From Comamonas testosteroni (GTDB lineage Bacteria > Pseudomonadota > Gammaproteobacteria > Burkholderiales > Burkholderiaceae_C), in assembly GCF_000761245.1 (NCBI RefSeq), contig NZ_AWOR01000021.1, forward strand, positions 62,001-126,000: a stretch of DNA of 64,000 bases, given 5' to 3'. Numbering within the stretch: position 1 is the stretch's first letter; each line of letters begins with the position of its first letter. This document shows positions 32,908 through 40,613 of the stretch, one piece after another. The translations under genes and the position numbers were made by a program. Under the pieces are notes generated by a model. That model searched no databases. It worked only from the letters and a program-made list of their open reading frames with translations, and was not told the origin of the DNA.

Positions 32908-33366
32908 ATGACCGCCACCGCCAACCTGCAGACATCCACGCGCGCCGCTTTGGCTGTCGCCTCTGTGGACAAGCCCATTGCCATACGCCTGGGCCAGCAA
33001 GAGCTGGACGAAGTGCTGCAACTGGCCCGCGCAGAGGACCGCCCTGCGGGCAACTTCGCCCGCATGGTCTACCTGCTAGGTCTGGCCGTGTACCGTGAGC
33101 AAGGCTTTCTGACGCTGCAGGTCGATGTGGCCCAGCCTGCCCGCAGCCGCTGGGAGGCGGCCAGTGGTCTGGTCAATGAAAAGCCGATCGCCATGCGCCT
33201 GCCACCTGCCGAGCAGGCCGATGTGGAAGAAATGGCCCGTAATGAATCGCGCCGCCCTGGCAACTTTGCGCGGGCCGTGTTTCGCATGGGCATGCCGATC
33301 TACCGCCAACGCATGCAGCAGCGCGCTGTGGCCACACCCGCATTGGGTGCTGTCAGCTATGAGTGA
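32908..33366 (+). CDS. Regulator with two tandem ribbon-helix-helix-like domains
   Basis: 152 residues from the ATG at 32908. Residues 22-65 and 92-135 are an internal duplication with about half of the positions identical: KPIAIRLGQQELDEVLQLAR / KPIAMRLPPAEQADVEEMAR, then GNFARMVYLLGL / GNFARAVFRMGM. Each copy has the strand-helix-helix pattern of Arc/MetJ-type DNA-binding proteins, which normally work as dimers, so one chain could act as a pre-formed dimer. Divergent from the repressor, it occupies the place of Cox/Apl/Cro regulators and heads the early operon. Overlaps the next gene by eight bases. Confidence 0.72.
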   Translation: MTATANLQTSTRAALAVASVDKPIAIRLGQQELDEVLQLARAEDRPAGNFARMVYLLGLAVYREQGFLTLQVDVAQPARSRWEAASGLVNEKPIAMRLPPAEQADVEEMARNESRRPGNFARAVFRMGMPIYRQRMQQRAVATPALGAVSYE

Positions 33367-33934
33367 GGTGCCCATGGTCGAAAACGATCCTTTCAATGCA
33401 GAGCCCGGTCTGCAGGCGCATCGTAGTTTTGCGCAGGCTGCCCTGGGCGTAGGCGTGCGTAAGGTAAGCATGGGCGTGCTGGAGCCGCAGGCTGTGGGAC
33501 AAACCGGGCAAGGCTGTAACACCGCGAACGGACAAGCTCAGGCGCCCGCCAAGAAGCAGCCGCCGCTTGTTCTGGAAACCAAGCCCAAGAGCATCCCGCG
33601 TGACAGGACGCGCCTGCGCTGCCCTCATTGCAAGTCGCCTTGCAACTCGCGCACCAGCTTTGAAACCAGCGCGCTGACTCGCACTTTCATCTATTGCTGC
33701 ACCAACTACGAGTGCGGCCATACGTTCAAGGCGGTCATGGAGATTCACTACACGATCTCCCCCAGCGCCACCCCAGACCCGGCAGTGAACCTGCCCATAT
33801 CAACCCATGTGCGCCGCGACTTGGTGCGCGTGCAGATGGATGTGGCGCGGTCTGCAGAGCATGTGCCCGAGCACATCGAGCCGGTAACGGGCGACCTGTT
33901 CGCAGGCATACCACCCGACCCGCCGCGCACCTAG
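33359..33934 (+). CDS. Ogr/Delta-type zinc-finger late activator, extended
   Basis: 191 residues. The zinc site Cys88-X2-Cys91 ... Cys114-X4-Cys119, in LRCPHCKSPCNSRTSF and IYCCTNYECGHTFKAVMEIHYTISPS, matches Ogr/Delta proteins, which bind near late promoters and recruit RNA polymerase. P2 Ogr has only 72 residues; here an ~85-residue N-terminal extension and a ~55-residue C-terminal tail are added. Start at 33359 overlaps the preceding gene; 33374 (MVENDPF) is an alternative. Likely activator of the three late operons with the shared 18-bp motif. Confidence 0.85.
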   Translation: MSEVPMVENDPFNAEPGLQAHRSFAQAALGVGVRKVSMGVLEPQAVGQTGQGCNTANGQAQAPAKKQPPLVLETKPKSIPRDRTRLRCPHCKSPCNSRTSFETSALTRTFIYCCTNYECGHTFKAVMEIHYTISPSATPDPAVNLPISTHVRRDLVRVQMDVARSAEHVPEHIEPVTGDLFAGIPPDPPRT

Positions 33935-34029
33935 CGCCCTAACCGCTTCCCCTTTTCCACACCGCTGACAGAGCCAGTTTGCTGGCCCTGCGGCCCTTTT
34001 CACGCCCAAAAAACCTGAAAGACCGTTGC

Positions 34030-34173
34030 ATGAGCCGCTTTGCCATCACTCACTACGACAAAGACCATGTGCGCCGCCGCATGGTGATTGGTGCGCCCAA
34101 TAACCTCATGGCCAGGGATTGCGCGGTGCGCATCTATGGCGCCGCATGGTTCATGAGCTGCGTGAGGGTCTGA
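34030..34173 (+). CDS. Small hypothetical early protein, 47 aa
   Basis: MSRFAITHYDKDHVRRRMVI ... VRIYGAAWFMSCVRV. Its stop codon overlaps the start of the next gene (TGAATG). Codon use and tight packing support it; no family recognised. Confidence 0.6.
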   Translation: MSRFAITHYDKDHVRRRMVIGAPNNLMARDCAVRIYGAAWFMSCVRV

Positions 34174-34641
34174 ATGAACGCCCCGATGCGCAATGCCTTG
34201 GTCATGCTGCCGCCCAAGCTGGCACCGGCAGATGTGTTGGTGGCAGAGTGCCTGCCCGATACCCCTGCGCAGCCGGGTGTGCTGCTGCCTGGCGCGGTTG
34301 AGCTGCTGCGCATCACTGTGGAAGCCTGGGGCCCGCTGCGCGAGAGCGATGCAGTGCCCATGCCGCTGGAGACGCGCAAGCAGTGGGCCACCCTGCGCAA
34401 GGAATACCGCAAGCAATCAGGCCGTGGCTATATCGATGCAGAGAACCAAGAGTGGTTCAGCCTGCCCGAAGAGTTGCGCATGGTCATCCTGCTGCTGGCC
34501 CAGGTCAGCGGCAACCTGCCGGACCTTGTTGGCAGGGACTGGCGCGAAACGCCCCCGCCCGAGCGCGCAGCCATCAAGGCTGCGACACGCTCGCTCAAAC
34601 GACATTCCGGCCGCCTCGTCGCGCTGGCCAGCCTCTGGTAG
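34174..34641 (+). CDS. Hypothetical early phage protein, 155 aa
   Basis: A soluble protein, mostly helical after residue 40 (LRITVEAWGPLRESDAVPMP, WFSLPEELRMVILLLAQVSG). Six bases before the replication gene A, so probably co-translated with it. No known domain. Possibly a replication accessory factor, from position only. Confidence 0.7.
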   Translation: MNAPMRNALVMLPPKLAPADVLVAECLPDTPAQPGVLLPGAVELLRITVEAWGPLRESDAVPMPLETRKQWATLRKEYRKQSGRGYIDAENQEWFSLPEELRMVILLLAQVSGNLPDLVGRDWRETPPPERAAIKAATRSLKRHSGRLVALASLW

Positions 34642-34647
34642 CTCGCC

Positions 34648-36753
34648 ATGGCTGTCTCTCTCATTCCGCGCAAGCGCGTCACCACCAACTTTAGGGAGTG
34701 GTTGCGCCATCTGCCCAAGCAGGCGCACGTCAACCAGCACCTGCAGCGGATCATCGAGTCCGCGCCAAAGGAGTGGCAAGGGGCCATTCGTGCGCGCTTT
34801 GTCAAGACCGCACCCTGCCCGCCTGCAGGCGTGGCCCTGGATGCTGAGGCCTATGCAAGCTGGGAGATGGGGCAGCCCACTGAAACGCAGCAGGCCTGGA
34901 CTGCCCTGCAAGAGCTGGCGGACTACGAAGACCGCTATGGCGATGCGCTGCGCCTGAACCTGAGCGATGACGAAATCTGCACCTGGGCCAAAAAGCTGGC
35001 CGAGGATGTGGAAGAGTTTGACAACCGTCTGCAGGCACATGCGCGCACTACGCTGAGCTTTCCCAAGCTACAGCCGGTTGACCCGCAAGTCACTTTGCAG
35101 GCCCGCGTCAATGCGGTGCGCCGCATCGTGGACATGCTGGGCGTGGAGGTCAGCAAGCCCATCCAAGGCGAATCAGACATTGCCCGCGCCAAGTGCGCGC
35201 GCTGGTGGCGCCGCCGCCTGCGCCGCCATATCGCCCGCGTGGTGGAGGCTGGCGCCATCCACATGGGGCTGGTGCATCTGAACAGCGGCGGTTACGTGAG
35301 CCACAACGGGCTGCACCGCCGCAAGGGCCAGTTGGCCCGCAATGCCGATGCCTTGGGCCGCACGTATTACAAGAATGAAGCGGGCCAGCATTACAGCCTG
35401 GCTGAGCTGTCGGCGCTGTCGCCATCCAACCCAGCCATTCGTGGCGGCGAGTTGATGACGCGCATCCGCGGCGCCGAGGAATATGCCGACGCCCATGGCC
35501 ATGTGGGCCTCTTCCTGACGCTGACACTGCCCAGCAAGTACCACGCCATGCGGCTGGTGGGCGGCGGTGAAAAGCGCTGGGCCGAGCGCAACCCAAAGTT
35601 CAACGGCGCCGATCCACGCGAGGGCCAGCAATGGATGCTTGCGCTGTGGAAGCGTGTGCTGGCCAAGCTGGATCGTCTGCACATCAAGCGCTACGGCCTG
35701 CGTGTGGTGGAACCCCACCACGACGGCACGCCCCACTGGCACATGCTGGTGTGGACAGAAGACAAGGCCCAGGCGCGCGCCCTGGTGGCCACCATTCGCA
35801 AATACTGGCTGAGCGAAGACGGCAACGAACGCGGCGCCAAGGAAAACCGAGTGGATGTGAAGCGCATGGAGCGCGGCGGTGCTGCGGGCTATGTGGCCAA
35901 GTACATCGCCAAGAACGTGGGCCATATCGCACTGGCCGAGCATATGGATGTGGCGATGGGCCAGGAAATCCAGATGCGTCTGGGCCTTGACCAGCCCGAC
36001 CAGCCCGCCCCCACCGACACGCATGGCATGGCCGCGCAGCGCCGTGTGGATGCATGGGCCGCAACCTGGGGCATTCGTCAGTTCCAAGCCTTTGGCATGC
36101 CCAGCGTGACGGTGTGGCGCGAGCTGCGCCGCGTGAGCAAAGACCAGCCGCAGCAGCTTGACCTGTTCTGCCCAGAAACCCAGCGCAGCATTCAGCGCGC
36201 CTATCAGGCCTGCCACCGCCACGGCGACGGAGAGAACGCCATACGCGCGGACTGGCGCATGTTCATGGAGTGCATGGGCGGCCACAGCTGCAAGCGCTAC
36301 GACTGGCTGCTGCGCCCTGCCCGCCGCGCCGCAAAGGCCGGGGCAACCAATATGTACGGCGACCCGCTCACCGTGGGCACGGTGCGCGGCGTAGAGATTC
36401 AGCGAGGCCGTGCACGAGGCCACTGGCTGGTGAGCCGCCGCATTGCGTGGTCGCACTGCACAGATATGCCCCAGGCAGCGCACGCCGCCGGCGTGGCTGC
36501 AGACGCCGATGGCGTCATCAACAGCGTGGGCCAAGAGACTCAGACACGGCCGGCTTTGCCGGCCGCTTGGACTGGTTTCAATAACTTCACGGGCCGCCTT
36601 CAAGGCGCCGCCGCTGAGCAGATTTCCATCAGCGGCAACCGTGAATCAGAGGTCAAAACCAGCCACCTCGACCCAGATTCACCGGCCTTCCAGCGCCAAG
36701 CACTGGCCAACCGCTTCCAACAAGCCGCGCACTTCTTCAAAAACGCCCATTGA
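34648..36753 (+). CDS. Replication initiation endonuclease (P2 gpA family)
   Basis: 701 residues; nicks one strand at the phage origin and drives rolling-circle replication. The HUH motif is His363-Trp-His365 in DGTPHWHMLVW. The double-tyrosine motif is Tyr415-VAK-Tyr419 in AAGYVAKYIAKN, as in P2 gpA. The preceding region VGLFLTLTLPSKYHAM is also typical. P2 gpA has 761 residues. In P2 the origin lies inside gene A; it was not located here. Confidence 0.95.
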   Translation: MAVSLIPRKRVTTNFREWLRHLPKQAHVNQHLQRIIESAPKEWQGAIRARFVKTAPCPPAGVALDAEAYASWEMGQPTETQQAWTALQELADYEDRYGDALRLNLSDDEICTWAKKLAEDVEEFDNRLQAHARTTLSFPKLQPVDPQVTLQARVNAVRRIVDMLGVEVSKPIQGESDIARAKCARWWRRRLRRHIARVVEAGAIHMGLVHLNSGGYVSHNGLHRRKGQLARNADALGRTYYKNEAGQHYSLAELSALSPSNPAIRGGELMTRIRGAEEYADAHGHVGLFLTLTLPSKYHAMRLVGGGEKRWAERNPKFNGADPREGQQWMLALWKRVLAKLDRLHIKRYGLRVVEPHHDGTPHWHMLVWTEDKAQARALVATIRKYWLSEDGNERGAKENRVDVKRMERGGAAGYVAKYIAKNVGHIALAEHMDVAMGQEIQMRLGLDQPDQPAPTDTHGMAAQRRVDAWAATWGIRQFQAFGMPSVTVWRELRRVSKDQPQQLDLFCPETQRSIQRAYQACHRHGDGENAIRADWRMFMECMGGHSCKRYDWLLRPARRAAKAGATNMYGDPLTVGTVRGVEIQRGRARGHWLVSRRIAWSHCTDMPQAAHAAGVAADADGVINSVGQETQTRPALPAAWTGFNNFTGRLQGAAAEQISISGNRESEVKTSHLDPDSPAFQRQALANRFQQAAHFFKNAH

Positions 36754-36774
36754 TCCATCACAGGAGGACTCGCC

Positions 36775-37002
36775 ATGCCCGCAAAACGCACAGAACCCAG
36801 CCGCGCTGCCATCAATCCGGCCGCGGGCTTCAAGTACACGCGCGCCGAGAGCACCGATTTGGCCAAGCGCTTTGCCGCCATCCGCCGCGAGCAAGCCAAG
36901 GCTCAACGCGATGCCGCGGCTGCCGAACTCGCCCAGGCCCAGCAGTCGCTGGAGCTGGAGCCAACCGCCCAGGTTGTCCCACTTTTCAAGCACGCCGTCT
37001 AA
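36775..37002 (+). CDS. Small hypothetical protein, 75 aa
   Basis: Basic N-terminus, then an Ala-rich helix (FAAIRREQAKAQRDAAAAEL AQAQQ). An AGGAGG site precedes it. No family recognised; part of the early operon. Confidence 0.62.
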   Translation: MPAKRTEPSRAAINPAAGFKYTRAESTDLAKRFAAIRREQAKAQRDAAAAELAQAQQSLELEPTAQVVPLFKHAV

Positions 37003-37028
37003 CCCAACCCACATCAGGAGGTATCACC

Positions 37029-37229
37029 ATGGACCAGAACATCACCGCACTGCATAGCTATCGCGCCATCCTCATTCCTGCCGACGCTTCCAACAACTTG
37101 GAAGTCCTGGCCGACGCGGGCCTGCTGCCCACCATCCGCGTCAAGGCATGCAATGCCACCCAGGCCGAAGTCAACGCGCATGTGGCCAGCGGCCAGGGCG
37201 TGCTGCGTGTTGAGCGCGTGGAGGGCTGA
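37029..37229 (+). CDS. Small hypothetical protein, 66 aa
   Basis: Preceded by a strong AGGAGG eight bases before the ATG. Sequence MDQNITALHSYRAILIPADA ... TIRVKACNATQAEVNAHVAS is compact and mixed alpha/beta. Four bases before the next gene. No family recognised. Confidence 0.65.
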   Translation: MDQNITALHSYRAILIPADASNNLEVLADAGLLPTIRVKACNATQAEVNAHVASGQGVLRVERVEG

Positions 37230-37232
37230 GCA

Positions 37233-37751
37233 ATGAACACGCTGAACCTCATTCGGCTGATCGCCCTCAAGCTGGCCCTGCTTGGCGGTGGCGCCATGGG
37301 CTGGGCCTTTGCGCGCCACTACATCGCAGACAGGGTGCGCCACATGGGCCAGATTCTGCTGGGCAAGCAAGACCTGCGCTGCATCTTCTCCATGCTGGAG
37401 GTTATGCAAGCCCGCCAGAGCGCAAAGCGTGTGTATCTGTCCGGCCCCATGAGTGGCCTGCCAGAGCTGAACTATCCGACCTTCAACGACAAGGCTGCCG
37501 AGCTGCGTGCGCGCGGCTGGCATGTAGAGAACCCGGCAGAGAACCCAGCCCCGCCCTGCGGCTCCTGGCGCGGCTATATGCGGATGGCCCTGTGGCAGCT
37601 GGTGAGCTGCGAGGCCATCTACCTGCTGCCCGGCTGGGAAAACAGCAAGGGTGCCCGCCTGGAATACAGCATTGCCCAGTCCCTGGGCCTGGAGGTGATC
37701 GAGGCCGCCATCAGCATCCACATCAACAGCACGAACAAGGCCGCAGCCTGA
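37233..37751 (+). CDS. DUF4406-type (nucleoside 2-deoxyribosyltransferase-like) protein
   Basis: 172 residues. From residue 67, VYLSGPMSGLPELNYPTFND, then HVENPAENPAP and SCEAIYLLPGWENSKGARLE, is the DUF4406 pattern, related in fold to nucleoside deoxyribosyltransferases and common in phages. The N-terminal 50 residues include a hydrophobic helix (LIALKLALLGGGAMGWAFA) not usual for the family, which may anchor it to the membrane. Biochemical role unproven; nucleotide salvage or signalling are possibilities. Confidence 0.82.
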   Translation: MNTLNLIRLIALKLALLGGGAMGWAFARHYIADRVRHMGQILLGKQDLRCIFSMLEVMQARQSAKRVYLSGPMSGLPELNYPTFNDKAAELRARGWHVENPAENPAPPCGSWRGYMRMALWQLVSCEAIYLLPGWENSKGARLEYSIAQSLGLEVIEAAISIHINSTNKAAA

Positions 37752-37762
37752 GAACGGGAGAA

Positions 37763-38005
37763 ATGAACATGAATCAATCCAATTGGGTCACCATCGCAAA
37801 GGCAGGCGCAGAAACAGGGCTGCCGGAATCCTTTTTCAACGAGCGCACCGGGCTTTCCGGCATCTGGCCAGAGGGGCCAGTCTGGAAGTGGTTTGAGGGC
37901 CGCAAGCTCATCAACATGAACGGGTTCTATTCGCTGGTTGACAAGACGCCCAGCGTCCGCAGCAACCGAGGCCGCAAGAAGGCAAAGACATGCCAAGAGC
38001 AGTAG
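37763..38005 (+). CDS. Excisionase-like protein
   Basis: 80 residues: NWVTIAKAGAETGLPESFFN and GIWPEGPVWKWFEGRKLINM match small phage Xis-type winged-helix proteins (the WPEGxVWK motif). Basic C-terminal tail. Overlaps the integrase start by 16 bases, fitting an xis-int pair that sets the direction of recombination. Confidence 0.8.
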   Translation: MNMNQSNWVTIAKAGAETGLPESFFNERTGLSGIWPEGPVWKWFEGRKLINMNGFYSLVDKTPSVRSNRGRKKAKTCQEQ

Positions 38006-39108
38006 CCAAAACCACAGGGGTGATTGTTCGGGAGTCACACCTGCAGGTCGACCTGCGCGCCCAGGGCTTCGGGCGCGAGCGCCTGGACTTGGCGCCGACG
38101 CCAGCAAATATCCAGTACGCAGCCCGGCTGCGGCTGGAGATTCTGGCCAAGATCGAGCGCGGGGCATTTGCCCTGGCGGACTACTTCCCTGAATCGCCTC
38201 GCGCCGTCAAGGATGCGCAGTCCCTCACCTTCAAACAGTTGGCCGGTGAGTGGCTGCGCGTGAAAAAGCCGCAAGTGCAGCACAGCACTTTTCACCACTA
38301 TGAGCAGACCTTGACCAGCTACCACTACAACGAGCTGATGGAAATGCGGCTGGCCAGCCTGGACTACCGCACGTTGATGAAGCTGCTGGCGGACTTCCCG
38401 TCCAATGGCAAGACCTTCAACAACGTGGCCACCGTGTTGCGCCAAGTGCTGGAATATGGGTTCAAGGCCAAGCTCCTGGCAGAGCCGTTGCATGACCATG
38501 TGCAGATGCGCCGCCATCAGAAGCCAGGGCCGGACCCGTTTCCGCTGCATGAGGTCAATCAGATCATTCAGTCCATGCCTGCCGGTGAGGCTCGCAACTA
38601 TTTCGAGCTGGCTTTCTTCTCGGGCATGCGGCCGTCCGAGCAGATTGCGATGCAGTGGAGCAAGGTTGACCTCAAGGCCGGAAAAATGCTGGTCGATGCC
38701 GCCAGGACGCGCGGCGAGGAAAAAGGAACCAAGACGGGCAACACCCGCACGGTGGAGCTGACTGCCACTGCTCTGGAGGCATTGCGCCGTCAAAAAGCGA
38801 GCAGCCACAGGAATGCCGTCTATGTGTTTGAGACTGAGCAGGGCAAGCCTTTTGGATCCACTGACATCCCGCTGGATTCATGGTGGCGCCCAACGGTCAG
38901 CGCGCTGGGGCTGCGCTACCGCGATGCCCGGCAGACCCGCCACACCTTTGCGACCATGTGTCTGATGGCAGGCATCACGCCGGGCTGGGTGGCCATGCAG
39001 ATGGGGCACTCCATAGAGATGTTTTTCCGCGTATACAGCCGATGGATTCAAGGTGCAGACCAGGGCGCAGAGCGCCGCAAGCTGGATGCATTTATTTCGG
39101 GCAGTTAG
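37990..39108 (+). CDS. Tyrosine integrase of the prophage
   Basis: 372 residues. N-terminal arm-binding domain of the DUF3596 type, a SAM-like core domain (residues 80-170), and the catalytic domain with Arg214 (SGMRPSE), Arg317 in ARQTRHTF, His340 (MGHS) and the nucleophile Tyr349. The box II histidine usually found three residues before Arg317 is Arg314 here, a tolerated variation. It recombines the tRNA-Arg core; arm sites GGGACAT flank both ends. About 1.3 kb from attR. Confidence 0.93.
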   Translation: MPRAVAKTTGVIVRESHLQVDLRAQGFGRERLDLAPTPANIQYAARLRLEILAKIERGAFALADYFPESPRAVKDAQSLTFKQLAGEWLRVKKPQVQHSTFHHYEQTLTSYHYNELMEMRLASLDYRTLMKLLADFPSNGKTFNNVATVLRQVLEYGFKAKLLAEPLHDHVQMRRHQKPGPDPFPLHEVNQIIQSMPAGEARNYFELAFFSGMRPSEQIAMQWSKVDLKAGKMLVDAARTRGEEKGTKTGNTRTVELTATALEALRRQKASSHRNAVYVFETEQGKPFGSTDIPLDSWWRPTVSALGLRYRDARQTRHTFATMCLMAGITPGWVAMQMGHSIEMFFRVYSRWIQGADQGAERRKLDAFISGS

Positions 39109-39173
39109 TCGGCAGATGCCCACATGAGGCACTTTCCTCAAAAGTACCCACTTACTTGTCAACCTCTGAAATG

Positions 39174-39189
39174 CTGTATAAAAATACAG
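39174..39189. promoter_or_regulatory. LexA (SOS) box abutting a start codon
   Basis: CTGT-ATAAAAAT-ACAG, an excellent LexA match, ends one base before the ATG of the next gene. No ribosome-binding site fits between, so the transcript may be leaderless or the start further downstream. Confidence 0.85.
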
Positions 39190-39190
39190 T

Positions 39191-39487
39191 ATGACAGTCC
39201 GCATTTTCATCCTCCGCGAACTTGGCCGCACCCATGTGCCTATCGGCATAGCTGGCAAGCTGGTCGGCCAGTTATCGCTACAACACGAGCGCCCGAGCCC
39301 GTCCGATGAGCGCAGTGTGGCGGTGCTGCAGGTTCTGGACGGCGTTCACATATACCCGTCGCAACGCAGGAAGCTCTATGAACCGAAGCTGATTGAGGCC
39401 TATGCGGGAATCCTGAAATTCTCCGGCCTGGAATACGTGGACGGCGCTTGGTACGCCCAAGAGTGGCGCTGTGAAATACACGAATGA
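39191..39487 (+). CDS. SOS-controlled phage protein, 98 aa, first of a pair
   Basis: MTVRIFILRELGRTHVPIGI, then KLVGQLSLQHERPSP and GVHIYPSQRRKLYEPKLIEA, ending GLEYVDGAWYAQEWRCEIHE. No domain recognised. Directly behind a LexA box and four bases overlapped with the next gene. In phage 186 a LexA-controlled operon encodes the antirepressor Tum; this pair is the best candidate for such a function here since the repressor lacks a self-cleavage region. Confidence 0.75.
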   Translation: MTVRIFILRELGRTHVPIGIAGKLVGQLSLQHERPSPSDERSVAVLQVLDGVHIYPSQRRKLYEPKLIEAYAGILKFSGLEYVDGAWYAQEWRCEIHE

Positions 39488-39687
39488 TCGAGGACAGTCA
39501 CCCCACCCTCTTGCGCACTCCTGCTAAGTACGGCCTTCCCAAAGAACGCATCCTGCCGTCAACTCCCGCCGAATACACAGCAAAGGATGTAGGCCAGGGC
39601 TGGATGCTTGTGGTGACAGCCCAGGGTGGGCTGGTTTACTTCGGGCCTGGGCCTGCCAGCGTGGTGCGATCGCCTGCGCCGTTCTAA
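39484..39687 (+). CDS. SOS-controlled phage protein, 67 aa, second of a pair
   Basis: Starts with ATGA overlap to the previous gene. MIEDSHPTLLRTPAKYGLPK ... DVGQGWMLVVTAQGGLVYFG. Unknown family. Likely expressed only after DNA damage with its partner. Confidence 0.65.
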   Translation: MIEDSHPTLLRTPAKYGLPKERILPSTPAEYTAKDVGQGWMLVVTAQGGLVYFGPGPASVVRSPAPF

Positions 39688-39776
39688 CCGCGGTCCGATA
39701 CCATTGGCTTATTGATCTGACAGACAGCCGCGTTTGGTATGTCGTCCAAATCCAGTTAGGCGGAATAGGAGGCTAA

Positions 39777-40256
39777 GTGACAATCACATTTGAGAATGCG
39801 GCGGAGAGGCATCTCGATGAAGTCCTCGCTTGGTTGGAAGCAGAGGAATCGAGCACTGGTGGAGGCTTTTACTGCAACCGTAACGTGATAGCGAAGCGAT
39901 TCAATCAGGGCTCTGGAATCTGCGCGATCCTCAATGGGTCGATTGTTGGATTTTGCGTATTCTGGATATACGAACTTGAAGCCGACATTGGCATCATAGA
40001 AGTCCATCCTCAGTATCGAAGGCAATCTATCGGCAGTCAGTTGATGTCAGAGGCAGTCGAAAAGCTGCGCACAATGAATGCGCGATTCATTGATGTGACA
40101 TGCACAAGCCCAGCAGGAGAGGCACTCTGCAGGGCAAACGGTTTTGAGGACTACACCGATCCGAAAAATCACAGAAATGCCTGGGATGACCCAACTCTTC
40201 GCCGCTACTTGTCTGACTGGAGACCCCCAGTAAGGCCACCTTGGTACATGTCGTAG
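39777..40256 (+). CDS. GNAT-family N-acetyltransferase
   Basis: 159 residues starting with GTG. Acetyl-CoA-binding motif A is EVHPQYRRQSIGSQLMSEAVEKL (residues 75-97); GIIEV precedes it as strand beta4. GC and codon use are lower than in the phage core, marking it as cargo next to attR. Substrate unknown; ribosomal or toxin-modifying GNATs cannot be told apart by eye. Confidence 0.88.
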   Translation: MTITFENAAERHLDEVLAWLEAEESSTGGGFYCNRNVIAKRFNQGSGICAILNGSIVGFCVFWIYELEADIGIIEVHPQYRRQSIGSQLMSEAVEKLRTMNARFIDVTCTSPAGEALCRANGFEDYTDPKNHRNAWDDPTLRRYLSDWRPPVRPPWYMS

Positions 40257-40326
40257 GGAGGCTGGCGACATCGGGCCAAAGCCTTTTTTGAGCGGGATAT
40301 ATCCTGAAGAATGCACCTACAACCGT

Positions 40327-40345
40327 GGGACATGACATGGGACAT
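40327..40345 (+). repeat. Candidate integrase arm-type sites, right end
   Basis: GGGACAT twice, 12 bases apart, 90-108 bases inside attR. Mirrors 5512-5529 and is repeated at 59426-59444 next to the outermost att remnant. Confidence 0.55.
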
Positions 40346-40434
40346 GAGGGCAAAAAAGCAAGGAAATCGGCAGCAATTGGCTAGAGGCAAAACAGCAAAA
40401 ACCGAATGATTTGAGTTGAATAATTGCCTGAACG

Positions 40435-40459
40435 GGTTCGATTCCTGTCGGGGGGACCA
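40435..40459 (+). other. attR of the prophage / left att of the P4-like island
   Basis: Exact 25-base copy of the tRNA-Arg 3' end (GGTTCGATTC ... GGGACCA). Only the T-arm and 3' acceptor half are present, so this is not a tRNA gene. Confidence 0.92.
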
Positions 40460-40464
40460 AATTC

Positions 40465-40499
40465 AAGGCCGCGAAGGTGCATAACCTTCCGGCCTTTTT
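40465..40499 (+). terminator. Terminator following attR
   Basis: Stem AAGGCCG-c-GAAGGT / ACCTTC-CGGCCTT around GCATA, then five T. A nearly identical hairpin follows the att remnant at 59535. Confidence 0.8.
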
Positions 40500-40573
40500 C
40501 TGTTTCCCCTCTGTAGACCTCAACTCGAAGTGCGCCGAAGTCCGCAGAAGTGTGCCGCAATCCGAGGGTGTCT

Positions 40574-40613
40574 GGGGGCATATTTGGGGGCATAAATTTC
40601 AAAAGTGGGGGCA
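40574..40613 (+). repeat. GGGGGCA direct repeats, left end of the island
   Basis: GGGGGCA at 40574, 40586 and 40607; the first two have 12-base spacing inside TCTGGGGGCATATTTGGGGG. The same TCTGGGGGCACATTTGGGGG arrangement lies at 53154-53173 near the integrase. Probable integrase arm sites. Confidence 0.6.

Larger units (their letters stand above)
5451..40459. mobile_element. P2-like prophage, apparently complete (about 35 kb)
   Basis: The segment is bounded by a 25-base direct repeat made of the tRNA-Arg 3' end (5451-5475 and 40435-40459). Between these lie recognisable P2 homologues in P2 order: Q, P, O, N, M, L, X, lysis genes, R, S, V, W, J, I, H, an assembly gene, FI, FII, E/E', T, U, D. 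The control and replication block follows: repressor, regulator, Ogr, A, xis, int. No essential morphogenesis gene is visibly broken, so it may be inducible. Two LexA boxes suggest SOS induction as in phage 186 rather than the non-inducible P2 pattern. Cargo genes lie at 30579-32435 and 39777-40256. Confidence 0.93.

Noticed and set aside
35173-36603. A 476-codon frame antisense to replication gene A.
   Set aside because: The sense frame has HUH and double-Tyr motifs; the antisense product resembles nothing.
40435-40459. Possible second tRNA-Arg gene at attR.
   Set aside because: Only the T-arm and 3' acceptor half are there; no D-arm or anticodon arm upstream.
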